DNA of 64,000 nt from Massilia sp. W12 (GTDB lineage: Bacteria > Pseudomonadota > Gammaproteobacteria > Burkholderiales > Burkholderiaceae_D). Shown here piece by piece: positions 1 to 9,700 of this stretch; position 1 is the first letter of the stretch; each line of letters opens with the position of its first letter. Made by a program: the position numbers and the translations under genes. The stretch spans positions 2,728,001 to 2,792,000 of the forward strand of contig NZ_CP147776.1 in assembly GCF_037300705.1 (NCBI RefSeq), in the 5' to 3' direction. A model generated the notes under the pieces. That model was not told the DNA's origin. It ran no database searches and saw only the letters and a program-made list of their open reading frames with translations.

Positions 1-32
1 CCCCCAAATGCATCAAGCGCTGTCGCAGGCAA

Positions 33-881
33 CTACGCCCCCACCCGCTCCTGCCCCGCATAACACACCAAACCCGCCCCGCGCACAAAGCCCAGTAAGC
101 AAAGTCCGGCCTGCTGCGCCAATTGCGCCGCCAGCGCGGTCGGGGCGGACACGGTGGCCAAAATGCTGATGCCGGCGCGTGCGGCTTTTTGGATCAGTTC
201 ATAGCTGGCGCGCGAACTCATCAGACAAAAGCCGTTTTCATCCCGCACGCTGTGTTTTTGCGCCATGGCGCCGATTAATTTATCCAGCGCATTGTGTCGC
301 CCCACATCTTCGCGTATCAGTTGCAGATTGCCCTTCGCATCAAACCAGGCGGCGGCGTGCATGGCGCCGCAGCGCTGGTTTAAGACTTGCGCCGCCGGCA
401 GCGCGGCGGCGGCTGCTTGCAGTGCGGTGCGCGACACGCCGCGCGCTGTCACCTGCGGCAAATCCAGGTCCAGCCCGCGCAAGCTTTCCAGCCCGCACAC
501 GCCGCAGCCGGTGTTGCCGCTCATGCTGCGGCGCTGTTGTTTGAGTTGGGAAAAATCAGCGCTGGCCAATTCGATCTGCGCCTGCCAGGCGGCAACGCCA
601 TTGGCCAGAGTTTGGCGCTGCAGGTCGATGCCATAAATCGCGTTGGCGGGCGCGATATTGGCGCTCATGGTGAAGCCGCGCGCAAAGTCTTCCAAATCGC
701 AGGGGGTGGCCATCAGCACCGCATGGGCGATGCCGTTGTATTCCATGACGACCGGGACTTCAGAGGCCAGGCTGTCGTCTTCCTCCTGTCCCGCCTGGCC
801 CTGGGCAAAACGGGTGACGCCGCTTGCGCGCAAGCCGTCTTCATAGCGCCATTCATCTTGCGCGCCAAACTGCTGTGTCAT
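33..881 (-). CDS. fdhD: Formate dehydrogenase accessory sulfurtransferase FdhD
   Basis: This 282-residue cytoplasmic protein matches FdhD, which passes sulfur from a cysteine desulfurase to the molybdenum cofactor of formate dehydrogenases. The diagnostic cysteine loop CGVCG lies at residues 126-130 (Cys126 and Cys129), and the family pattern EDVGRHNALDK is present further on. An upstream in-frame extension exists, but the ATG at 881 is chosen because it overlaps the stop of the preceding gene by four bases (ATGA) and gives the usual family length. It is the last gene of a three-gene minus-strand unit with an FdhF/YdeP-type oxidoreductase, which is its likely client. Identification rests on motif and context. 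Confidence 0.93.
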   Translation of the reverse strand: MTQQFGAQDEWRYEDGLRASGVTRFAQGQAGQEEDDSLASEVPVVMEYNGIAHAVLMATPCDLEDFARGFTMSANIAPANAIYGIDLQRQTLANGVAAWQAQIELASADFSQLKQQRRSMSGNTGCGVCGLESLRGLDLDLPQVTARGVSRTALQAAAAALPAAQVLNQRCGAMHAAAWFDAKGNLQLIREDVGRHNALDKLIGAMAQKHSVRDENGFCLMSSRASYELIQKAARAGISILATVSAPTALAAQLAQQAGLCLLGFVRGAGLVCYAGQERVGA

Positions 882-1156
882 AAAGCCCCTTCTTGCTGCT
901 GGCGCCAGGCTTGTGCGCCGCTGTCCGTCAATTGCAAGAGTAAGCGCTCGCCATCCTGGCGTTGCGCGATCCAATCCAGGCCAGGGCAATCCGCTCCGCC
1001 CTGTCCCAATGCGGCCAGGGCGCGCTGCAGGGTGCTCATGCGCACCCCCAGGCGCTTGCACAGGCGGGCGGCGGATTGCGCGCGGCCATCCGCCAGTTCC
1101 GCCATCAGGGCGTGCGCCAAGGCCCAGAATGCCTCATCCGCCGCCGCTTCGCTCAT
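878..1156 (-). CDS. Small winged-helix-like protein between fdhF-type gene and fdhD
   Basis: A 92-residue protein that I cannot assign to a named family. Its middle (AARLCKRLGVRMSTLQRALA) reads like a helix-turn-helix of the kind found in winged-helix regulators, and the C-terminal part (GERLLLQLTDSGAQAW) resembles a wing and final helix. The ATG at 1156 overlaps the stop of the upstream oxidoreductase by four bases, and its own stop overlaps the start of fdhD in the same way. All three proteins are therefore probably translated in a coupled manner. It may be a local regulator or a small accessory protein of the molybdoenzyme. That role is inferred from position only; there is no metal-binding cysteine set. 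Confidence 0.7.
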   Translation of the reverse strand: MSEAAADEAFWALAHALMAELADGRAQSAARLCKRLGVRMSTLQRALAALGQGGADCPGLDWIAQRQDGERLLLQLTDSGAQAWRQQQEGAL

Positions 1157-3468
1157 GCAACGTCCCGCCGCGCATGCAAGACCACCGGCAAGGATTTGGT
1201 GGTCGGGGTGCGCGCCACATCGGCCACCGCATCCAGCGGCGCTAAGCAATTGGTTTCCGGGAAATACGCCGCCAGACAGCCGCGCGGGATGTTGTATGGC
1301 GCCAGCATGAAGCGCTCGGCGACACGTTTGACGCCATCTTCGTACAGGCTTTCAATATCCACCCACTGCCCGGCTTGCAAACCCTGGGCTTGCATATCGG
1401 CTTCGTGGATGAACAGCACGCGGCGCTCGCCGAACACACCGCGATAACGGTCGTTCATGCCGTAAATCGTGGTGTTGTATTGATCATGTGAGCGCACGGT
1501 GGACAGGTTGAACACCAGCTTGTCGCCGGCGGCGGCGCGGGCGCGGTGCACCGGGGTGTCTTGCGCAATCGGATGCACTTTGAAATTGGCTTTTTTATTC
1601 GCCGTGACCCAGACCCGCTCAGCAGCGGTGTTGCGCAAATGGAAGCCGCCCGGTTTTTTTACGCGGAGATTGAAGTCTTTGAAGTCATCAAAAGTTTTTT
1701 CGATCAGGTCGCGGATGCTGTCATAGTCTTGCACCAGCTTGAGCCAATCGATTTTGCTGCGCCGGCCCAGTGCGGCGAAGGTGGCTTGCGCCAGACGCGC
1801 CACAATCACCGGTTCTGACAAGAGGCCGGGGGCAGCCGGCGGATTGATGCCGGAAGACAGGTGCACCATGCTCATCGAGTCTTCCACCGAGATGGCTTGC
1901 GCCCGGCCAGCCTGCATATCAATTTCGGTGCGCCCTAAGCAGGGCAGCAAAATCGCTTCTTGGCCGCACACCAGGTGGCTGCGGTTGAGCTTGGTGGTGA
2001 CGTGCACGGTCATGGCGCATTGGCGCAGCGCGGCGCGGGTGCGTTCGGTGTCGGGGGTGGCGGTGGCGAAGTTGCCGCCCAGGGCAAACAGCACTTTGCC
2101 GGGCTGCGCTTCCATTGCGGCAATCGTGGCCACGGAATCACAACCGGCTTTGCGCGGGCTTTGGATGCCAAACACCTGGTCTAAGCGGTCAAGCAGGGCC
2201 GGGGCCGGTTTGCTGACAATGCCCATGGTGCGGTCGCCTTGCACATTGCTGTGCCCGCGCACCGGGCAGGCGCCGGCGCCGGGGCGGCCCAGATTGCCGC
2301 GCAAGAGCAAGAGGTTGACGATCATCTGGATTGTGGCGACGGAATATTTGTGCTGGGTGATGCCCATGCCCCAGCAGGCAATCACGCTTTTGGCCTTGAT
2401 GTAAATCGCAGCGGCGCGCCGGATCTCGGCTTCGCTCAAGCCGGATTCGCGGCAAATCAAGTCCCAGGATTCGGCTTCGACATCGGCCTTGAGTTCGGCA
2501 AAGCCGACGCAGTGCTCATCAATAAAGGCGGTGTCTATCACGCGCGTGCTGCCTGCAGCCTGCGCTTTGGCGTCTTCTTCCAGCACGACTTTGATCATGC
2601 CTTTGAGGCAGGCCATATCGCCGCCGACCTGGATCTGGAAATAGTCAGAGGAAATCGGACTGGCGCTGTCTGACAGCATTTCAAGGGCGCTTTGCGGATT
2701 TTGGAATTTTTCCAGGCCGCGCTCGCGCAAAGGATTGAAGCTGACAATCGCGGCGCCGCGTTTGGCGGCGGCGCGCAATTCGCCCAGCATGCGCGGGTGA
2801 TTGGTGCCGGGGTTTTGGCCGAACACGAAAATCGCTTCGGTTTCGGCGAAGTCCGATAATTCCACCGTGCCCTTGCCCACGCCGATGACTTCGCGCATCG
2901 ATACGCCGGACGGTTCATGGCACAGATTGGCGCTGTCGGGCAGATTATTGGTGCCGAATTCGCGCACAAATAATTGGTAGAGGAAGGCCGCTTCATTGCT
3001 GGTGCGGCCCGAGGTGTAGAAGAAGGCGTCGTCGGGGCTGGGCAAGGCGGCCAGCTGGCGCGCGATGCGGGCAAACGCTTCATCCCAGGAAATTTCCTGA
3101 TAGCGGTCAGTCTCGCGCACATAGCGCATCGGCGCGGTGAGCCGCCCTTGCTGCTCCAGCCAATAGTCGGATTGCGCCGCCAATTCGCTCACGGTGTAGC
3201 TGGAAATCAATTCCGGGGTGGCGCGCCGCGCGGTCGATTCGGCGGCTACGGCCTTGGCGCCGTTTTCACAAAATTCAAAGCTGGAAGAATGTTCGCGGTC
3301 GGGCCAGGCGCAGCCCGGACAGTCAAAGCCGTCCGGTTGATTGGCTGATAACAGGGTTTTGGCGCCTTTGAGCGGGATGCCCTGCTCAAAAACTTGTTGC
3401 GCCACGCTTTTCAATGCGCCCCAGCCGCCAGCCGGGCGTTTATAGACTTTGACTACCTTGCTTTGCAT
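1153..3468 (-). CDS. FdhF/YdeP family molybdopterin oxidoreductase (formate dehydrogenase-H-like)
   Basis: A 771-residue member of the molybdopterin oxidoreductase superfamily, closest in pattern to the FdhF/YdeP subgroup. Near the N-terminus is DCPGCAWPD (Cys50, Cys53), typical of this subgroup. The segment NLCHEPSGVS contains Cys183 at the place where FdhF of E. coli has selenocysteine, so this is a cysteine-type enzyme. The C-terminal cofactor-binding domain includes NLSTVRSHDQYNTTIYG. There is no twin-arginine signal, so it should be cytoplasmic. No beta or gamma subunit, NAD-binding partner or hydrogenase gene is adjacent; the only partners are the small winged-helix-like protein and fdhD. 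The FdhD link supports formate as substrate, but the substrate and electron acceptor are not proven. Confidence 0.88.
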   Translation of the reverse strand: MQSKVVKVYKRPAGGWGALKSVAQQVFEQGIPLKGAKTLLSANQPDGFDCPGCAWPDREHSSSFEFCENGAKAVAAESTARRATPELISSYTVSELAAQSDYWLEQQGRLTAPMRYVRETDRYQEISWDEAFARIARQLAALPSPDDAFFYTSGRTSNEAAFLYQLFVREFGTNNLPDSANLCHEPSGVSMREVIGVGKGTVELSDFAETEAIFVFGQNPGTNHPRMLGELRAAAKRGAAIVSFNPLRERGLEKFQNPQSALEMLSDSASPISSDYFQIQVGGDMACLKGMIKVVLEEDAKAQAAGSTRVIDTAFIDEHCVGFAELKADVEAESWDLICRESGLSEAEIRRAAAIYIKAKSVIACWGMGITQHKYSVATIQMIVNLLLLRGNLGRPGAGACPVRGHSNVQGDRTMGIVSKPAPALLDRLDQVFGIQSPRKAGCDSVATIAAMEAQPGKVLFALGGNFATATPDTERTRAALRQCAMTVHVTTKLNRSHLVCGQEAILLPCLGRTEIDMQAGRAQAISVEDSMSMVHLSSGINPPAAPGLLSEPVIVARLAQATFAALGRRSKIDWLKLVQDYDSIRDLIEKTFDDFKDFNLRVKKPGGFHLRNTAAERVWVTANKKANFKVHPIAQDTPVHRARAAAGDKLVFNLSTVRSHDQYNTTIYGMNDRYRGVFGERRVLFIHEADMQAQGLQAGQWVDIESLYEDGVKRVAERFMLAPYNIPRGCLAAYFPETNCLAPLDAVADVARTPTTKSLPVVLHARRDVA

Positions 3469-3627
3469 CTCATGCCTCTGTGTTTTGATGATTTTGGATA
3501 TGCGGCCGTTCCGGTCGGCCTGTGAGGAGGGGCAGGCCCCGGCATGGCGCCGGGGTGAGTCGCATTATACAAGTCTTAGACAAGTTTGCCCGTTTTTGCA
3601 TGCAAACACGGGCCGTTTTTGCCGGCT

Positions 3628-5793
3628 TTATTGGCCCGTGGCTTTGCTCTGCGCCGGGGCGCTCCAGCTTAAGCCCATCACGCGCGAGAGGAAGCTTAAA
3701 CGGTCAGTTGCTTCGTCGATCTGCTTGGTGGTGGGTTTGCCTTTGCCGTGTCCTGCGCGCATATCCACACGCAACAGAATCGGCGCGCTGCCGCCCTGCG
3801 CCGCTTGCAACGCCGCCGCCAGTTTGTAGCTGTGCGCCGGCACCACGCGGTCGTCATGGTCGCCGGTCAAAATCAAGGTCGGCGGATAGCAGGTGTCGGG
3901 CTTGACATTGTGCAGCGGGGAATAGGCGTACAGGGCTTTGAATTGTTGCGCATTCTCTGCTGAGCCGTAGTCTGAGACCCAAGTCCAGCCGATGGTGAAT
4001 TTATGGAAGCGCAACATATCGTGCACGCCGACTGCCGGCATGGCGGCGCCAAACAAATCAGGCCGCTGCAGCATGGTGGCCGCGACCAGCAAGCCGCCGT
4101 TGCTGCCGCCATAGCTGGCCAGGCGCGCCGGCTTGGTATATTTGTTGTCGATCAGCCATTCGCCGGCGGCAATGAAGTCGTTAAAAGTGTTTTGTTTTTG
4201 CAAAAGCGTGCCGGCTTCATGCCAGCTTTTGCCATATTCGCCGCCGCCGCGCAAATTCACCAGCACATACACGCCGCCGCGCTCCATCCAGGCCAGATTG
4301 GCCGGGGAAAAGGCCGGCGTCATCGCAATATTAAAGCCGCCGTAGCCATACAAAATGGTCGGATTGTCGCCATTTAAGACCAGGTCTTTGCGATGGCTGA
4401 TGAACATCGGCACGCGCACCCCGTCGCGACTCTTGAAAAACACTTGGCGCGTGACATATTGGGCCGGGTCAAATTGCAATTTGGGCGACAACACTGGCCG
4501 GCTTTCGCCGCTGGCCAGGTCGTAGCGGTAAATCACGCCGGGATTGCTGAAATTGGCAAAGGAATAAAACGCTTCGGCGCTGCTGCCGCCTTTGAAATCT
4601 TTGGCCGTGCCGATGCCGGGCAATTTGACTTCTCGCACCAGCTTGCCATCTAAATCCATTTGCAAGACCTGGCTGTGGGCGTCTTTCAGATAGCTCAAGA
4701 TCAGCTGGCCGCCCATCATTTCCGCCTCGGTCAGATTGTATTCACGTTCGGCCACCAGCACTTCCTGCTGTTCCGGGGTGTCGGCGCGCATGCGCACCAC
4801 GCGCGAACGGGGGGCGTCTTTATTGGTGCGGAAATACAATTCTGCGCCACGGCTGCCGATGAAGTGATATTCGCCATCGCTCTTGTCGAGCAATTTCACC
4901 AGCTTGCTTTTTTCGTCTTTCAAGTCTTGCAGGTAGAAGCGGTTTTTGCGTTCGCCGCCCATGCCTACATCAATTAAGAGATAGCGCCCGTCTTCGGTCG
5001 GTTTGGCTTCAAACATCCAGGTCTTGTTTTCGCGGCTCTCAAACACCAGGCGGTCTTCGCTTTGCGCTGTGCCCAATTTGTGGAAATACAGTTTCTGGTA
5101 GTAGTTGGCGTCGGCATATTTGCCGCCGCCCTTCGGTTCGTCATAGCGGGAATAGTAAAAACCGCTGCCATCAGCGGCCCAGGCCGGTTCGGAAAATTTG
5201 ACCCATTGCAGCAAATCTTTGGTGTCTTTGCCGCTGGCCACGTCGCGCACCCGCACTTCGTTCCAGTCGGAACCGGCGCCGGCGACTGCATACGCCAGAT
5301 AACGGCCATCCGGGCTGAGTTTGGCGTGCTCCAGCGCCAAGGTGCCGTCTGCTGACAAGGTGTTGGGATCGAGAATCATGCGCGGCGCGTCCTGCCAGTT
5401 TTTTTGCACATACAGCGGCGCTTGATTTTGCAAGCCGTTGTTGTGCGCAAACAGATACAGGCCGCCTTGCTGCTCGGGCACGGTGTAACGGCTGAAATTC
5501 CACAGCGCGCTCAAACGCGTATGAATCGCGCTGCGCTGCGGGTATTGATCAATCCAGCTGCGCGCAAAACTGTTTTGCGCGCCGACCCATTGCGCCACTT
5601 GCGGGCTGTTATTCTCTTCCAGCCAGCGATACGGATCGGCCACCCGCACACCGTGCATCAGATCGACTTGCTCGACTTTTTTACTGGCGGGATATTGGAA
5701 GGAATGGGCGCTGTGCAGGCAGGCGGCGTTTTGCGCTAAAGCGCTCAGCGGGAGCAGCGCGGCCAGCAGGCCGGCAGTCAATTCAGCTTTCAT
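3628..5793 (-). CDS. Prolyl oligopeptidase family (S9) serine peptidase, exported
   Basis: A 721-residue protein with an N-terminal signal peptide (LTAGLLAALLPLSALAQ, cleavage likely after LAQ), a seven-bladed beta-propeller region and a C-terminal alpha/beta-hydrolase domain. The catalytic elements of S9A peptidases are visible: GGSNGG with Ser564, DDRVVP around residues 647-652, and RAGHGKGK with His682. Members cleave short proline-containing peptides. With the signal peptide this one should act in the periplasm, probably in peptide scavenging. A start two codons upstream also exists; the ATG at 5793 begins directly before the basic signal-peptide N-region. The gene stands alone, 159 bases downstream of the oxidoreductase gene start and on the same strand. 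Confidence 0.93.
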   Translation of the reverse strand: MKAELTAGLLAALLPLSALAQNAACLHSAHSFQYPASKKVEQVDLMHGVRVADPYRWLEENNSPQVAQWVGAQNSFARSWIDQYPQRSAIHTRLSALWNFSRYTVPEQQGGLYLFAHNNGLQNQAPLYVQKNWQDAPRMILDPNTLSADGTLALEHAKLSPDGRYLAYAVAGAGSDWNEVRVRDVASGKDTKDLLQWVKFSEPAWAADGSGFYYSRYDEPKGGGKYADANYYQKLYFHKLGTAQSEDRLVFESRENKTWMFEAKPTEDGRYLLIDVGMGGERKNRFYLQDLKDEKSKLVKLLDKSDGEYHFIGSRGAELYFRTNKDAPRSRVVRMRADTPEQQEVLVAEREYNLTEAEMMGGQLILSYLKDAHSQVLQMDLDGKLVREVKLPGIGTAKDFKGGSSAEAFYSFANFSNPGVIYRYDLASGESRPVLSPKLQFDPAQYVTRQVFFKSRDGVRVPMFISHRKDLVLNGDNPTILYGYGGFNIAMTPAFSPANLAWMERGGVYVLVNLRGGGEYGKSWHEAGTLLQKQNTFNDFIAAGEWLIDNKYTKPARLASYGGSNGGLLVAATMLQRPDLFGAAMPAVGVHDMLRFHKFTIGWTWVSDYGSAENAQQFKALYAYSPLHNVKPDTCYPPTLILTGDHDDRVVPAHSYKLAAALQAAQGGSAPILLRVDMRAGHGKGKPTTKQIDEATDRLSFLSRVMGLSWSAPAQSKATGQ

Positions 5794-5865
5794 ATGCATT
5801 TCCGGAATGGCGAAGAAGGAGCTGACTTGACTGCCGGCATGCGAAAAAGTTTCCCGCCATCGGAC

Positions 5866-6528
5866 TTAATAAATCAATTCGTCCGCTTTGGTTTCTTGCT
5901 TGAGCGGCGGCGCGCCCTTGGTTTGCACCTTGATTTGCAGATGCTGGCTCTGTTCTGTGATCTGCAGACTTTGCTCGGCGCTGGCGCTGCCGGCTTGCTG
6001 CGCATGCCAGACGCGCAAATTGTATTTGCCTTTGGGCAAATCGAGTTTCAACTCCCCCTTGGCGTCGCTTTTGGCGAAATACGGCGTGTCCACCACCACT
6101 ACCCAGGCGATCATCTTGTCATGGATATTGCAGCCCAGGGTGACCACGCCGGGCTTGTCAAACACCACATTTTCTGACGGCACGCCGGAATACAGCTTCA
6201 TTTCAAATTTTTTGGCCGGCGAAAAGCTGTAGATGTGATGCCGCACCGTGTCCAGATTGGGAAATGAAACCGCGCTGCCGGTTTGCAACACCGTCACAGC
6301 CGGGATGAATTTGCGGCCATTTTGCTCAATCTTGATCAGCCCGGCATTGCTTTTGGCAGGCGCGCCGCCTTCCGGAATCGCCGCCACCACCGCATCTTGC
6401 AGCGCTGCGCCGGCCCCATCGCTGAGTTGCACGTTCAGGCTGGCCGCCTGGCAGGCCGCCAGCATGCCGTATGCCGCCAGCCCGATGCCGCAATGCAGCA
6501 TCCACCCTGTCCCCTTGTCTGTTTTCAT
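5866..6528 (-). CDS. Cupredoxin-like lipoprotein (methylamine-utilization-protein type)
   Basis: A 220-residue protein with a hydrophobic N-terminus ending in MLAAC (Cys26), which fits a lipobox, so it is probably a periplasm-facing lipoprotein. The domain resembles proteins annotated as methylamine utilization proteins, which have a cupredoxin fold. Possible type-1 copper ligands are His97 or His98 in RHHIYSF, then Cys133, His136 and Met139 in GCNIHDKM. The start at 6528 has AGGAGA eight bases upstream, and the much longer open frame above it has no support. It ends 73 bases before the prolyl oligopeptidase start and is divergent from the kinase genes. No methylamine dehydrogenase is in view, so the name is historical and the function is open. 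Confidence 0.8.
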   Translation of the reverse strand: MKTDKGTGWMLHCGIGLAAYGMLAACQAASLNVQLSDGAGAALQDAVVAAIPEGGAPAKSNAGLIKIEQNGRKFIPAVTVLQTGSAVSFPNLDTVRHHIYSFSPAKKFEMKLYSGVPSENVVFDKPGVVTLGCNIHDKMIAWVVVVDTPYFAKSDAKGELKLDLPKGKYNLRVWHAQQAGSASAEQSLQITEQSQHLQIKVQTKGAPPLKQETKADELIY

Positions 6529-6702
6529 GCGCTTTCTCCTTGGCGTTGGCGTCAGGCCGACTCGCCTGTGCGCTGATTGTAACGACAAGGGGCCGGCGCT
6601 GCCAGCGCCAAGTGGCGTGCCGCGCGCTGCTTTTTGGCGCGCTATGTCGCAGGCGGCATATTTACAGGTAAGATGCAACTTCCCCATAGCAAATGGAAAG
6701 TC

Positions 6703-9700
6703 ATGGATCTTCTGGTTTCTGCCGCAGAGCTGGAACAGATGCAGATGCGCGCAGCGCAGCTGCAAGGGGCCCCATGCGCGCTGGCCCTGGCTGCGCTGGT
6801 CTGGTATCAGGTGGAAACCGATGGCGCGAGCGCGCGCGCCAATTTGCAAAAACTGCACGCCCTGTTGCCAAGCCTCAAACCCGGTTGGGAGCAGGAATAT
6901 GTGCGCATGCGCATGATGCTGGCGCAGGCCAGAATCGCCTTGCTGCAAGCCGAATTGCCATTGGCGCAACAAATCGCAGCCCAGGTCTGGCATATCGCGC
7001 AAACGCAAGCCGCGCTGCTGGCGCAGGATGGCGGCGCAGCCGGCTTGCTGTTGACCTGTTTGCAAGCAGTGCAAGCGCGGCTGGATCGTTTGGAAGGCGG
7101 CAAGCTGCGCAATCCGCACCTGCCAGCCGCAGATGAAACCCCGCCCTGGCAATTTCATGATCACCCGGCGCGCGATCTGCTGTTTGCCGGGGCCGACGCC
7201 ATGCATATCCTGGCGATTACCGCGAATGACGCCGGGAACGCCGATTTGCGCGATGCGCACTGGAACGCCATGCGTCATCTGGCTCTGGCCGCCGGCGATT
7301 TGTTGCGCGCGCGATTGCCGCTGCTGTTATCGGCCTTGCGTCAGCGCGGCGCGGCGCGCGAGCTGGTGTTGCAGGAATTCGGCCCGTTTGCGCCAGAGGA
7401 ATGGGCCGAATCAAGCCCGGCGCTGCAGGCCTGCCTGTTGGAATATTGGGGCGGGGTGCTGTTCCGGCAGGATGATTATGCGCAAGCGATTAAGTGTTTT
7501 CAGCAAGCTTTTGAACTGGCGCAATGCCATTGCATGAACAGCCGCGCGATTATCTCCGGACTCTCGACCGGCATCGCCTACGCCACCCTGAATGATCACG
7601 ATACCGCTTTGAAATGGAAACAGCGTGCGCTTGATCTGGCCAACCGTTGCGGCTGGCCGGTAAGCATTGGCACGGCGCTGGTGTCTTGCGGCGAAACCTT
7701 GCGCTTGCTGCGCCAATTCGGGCCGGCGCGGGAAACCATGCAACAGGCTTTGCATGTGCTGGACGGCTTGCAAAACTCGTTCAATTACGCCATGGCCTTG
7801 CGCAATCGCGGCTTTTTGGCGCTGGATGAGCAAGACCCCGGCTTGGCGAATCAGTATTTCACGGCGCTGATTGAGCGCACCCGGATTTTGCATACGCCGG
7901 AGCTGGAAGTGGACGGCTTGCGCGGGCTGGCGCTGGCCTGGCTGCATCAGGGCGAGGCGGCGCGCGCGCTGGAAGTGGCGCAGCAAGCGCTGCAATTGGC
8001 GCGCACGCATGAAAATCGCAGCGACCAGATGGAGTGCCTGCAAACGCTGGCGGCGATCTGGCGTCAATTGCCGCCGCAAGCCTTGCCGCCGCCATGGCGC
8101 GACGATGCGCAAGGCGCCGCCCGCCTGTGCCTGGATTTATTGGAGCAGGCGTATCAATTAGCCGGCCAAATCACCCAGCATCAAGTGTCCGACAGCCTGC
8201 TCGAAGCCTTAGCCGATGCGCATGCCGCCTTGCACAATTTCGCCGCCGCCTACCACTGGGCGCAACAGGCGGCGGCGGCGCGTGAAAAAACTGTCAGCCG
8301 CGCCGCCACTGCGCGCGCCATCGCCATGCAAGTGGCGTACAGCACAGAAGAAGAACAGGACAGGCGGCGGCGCCATCAGCAATTGGCCTTGGCCGAAGCG
8401 CGCCGCGCCGGCTTGCTGCAACAAACCACGCACACCCTGACCGAACTTGGCGCCATCGGCCAGGAAATCACCACCCATTTGCAAGCCGATGCGATTTTTG
8501 CGATTTTGCACAATCATGTGCGCGAATTGCTGGCGGCGGATGCGTTTTGCGTGTATTTCCTCAGAGCGCGCGAGCATGGCCCGCTGATGTTGGAGCTGGC
8601 GTATGGAATTGAAAACGGCAAAGCGCTGCCGCCTGTTGCGATGGCGCTGGATGATCCGCATTCGTATGCCATCCGCTGCCTGCGCGAGGAACGCGAGATT
8701 CAACTCGAATTGCCGGCCAGCGCGCCGCATCTGGCGCAGCAGTTAAACGCCAGCAGCACCCTGCCCTGCTTGAGCTGTTTGTATATTCCGATGCAAGCCG
8801 GACAGCGCAGCATCGGCGTAATGAGTGTGCAATCCTGTCAGGAGCAGGCTTATCAGGAACAGCATTTATTGATTTTCCGCACCCTGTGCGCGTATGCCGC
8901 AATCGCCTTTGACAATGCGCATGCGTATGCCCAGCTGCAGCAAACCCGGCAGCAATTGGTGGCGCAGGAAAAATTGGCGGCGCTGGGCGGGCTGGTGGCG
9001 GGCGTGGCGCATGAACTCAACACCCCGCTTGGCAACAGCATGTTGATGGCCTCAGCCCTGCATTTGAAAACCGAGCAAACCATCGCCGGCCTGGAAAACC
9101 AAAGCCTGCGCCACGCCAATCTGGCCGAATATCTGGAAGATGCGGCGCAGGCGGCGCAATTGATCAGCAAAAGCCTGTCCACCGCCGCCACCCTGGTTGG
9201 CAGTTTCAAACAGGTGGCGGTCGATCGCACCAGCGCGAAACGGCGCTGTTTTGACTTGCAGCAAACCTGCGCCGAATTGTGCGCCACCATGATGAATCAG
9301 GTGCGCCAGCGCGGCCATCAATTGCAGCTCGACATACCCGCCAATATGCTGATGGACAGCTACCCCGGCCCCTTGGGCCAGGTGTTGGGGCATTTGATCA
9401 GCAACGCCTTGCAACATGCTTATGCGCCGGAGCAAAAGGGTTGCATGCGCTTATCGGCGCGCGCCTCCAGCACGCGGCGCGAATGGCTGGAATTGCGTTT
9501 TTCCGATGACGGGGCCGGCATCGCCGCAGCCGAGTTGCGTCAGGTCTTTGATCCTTTTTACACCACCCGCATCGGCCAGGGCAGCATCGGACTCGGTTTA
9601 TCGATTTGCCACAATATTGTCAGCAGCATCCTGGGCGGCGTGATCCGGGTGGAGAGCGAAACCGGGCAAGGGGCTTGCTTCATTCTTGATTTGCCGCAAA

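Noticed and set aside
387-1310. Plus-strand open frame of 307 codons over fdhD
   Set aside because: It lies opposite fdhD, the winged-helix gene and part of the fdhF-type gene, all of which have family motifs. It is an effect of GC-rich codon use, and there is no motif or ribosome-binding site.
1153-3468. Selenocysteine (in-frame TGA) in the FdhF-type enzyme
   Set aside because: The equivalent position is an ordinary cysteine codon (Cys183) and there is no interrupting TGA.
6529-7278. Long N-terminal extension of the cupredoxin-like gene
   Set aside because: The extension runs opposite the TPR kinase gene, and the ATG at 6528 has a clear Shine-Dalgarno and begins a signal peptide.
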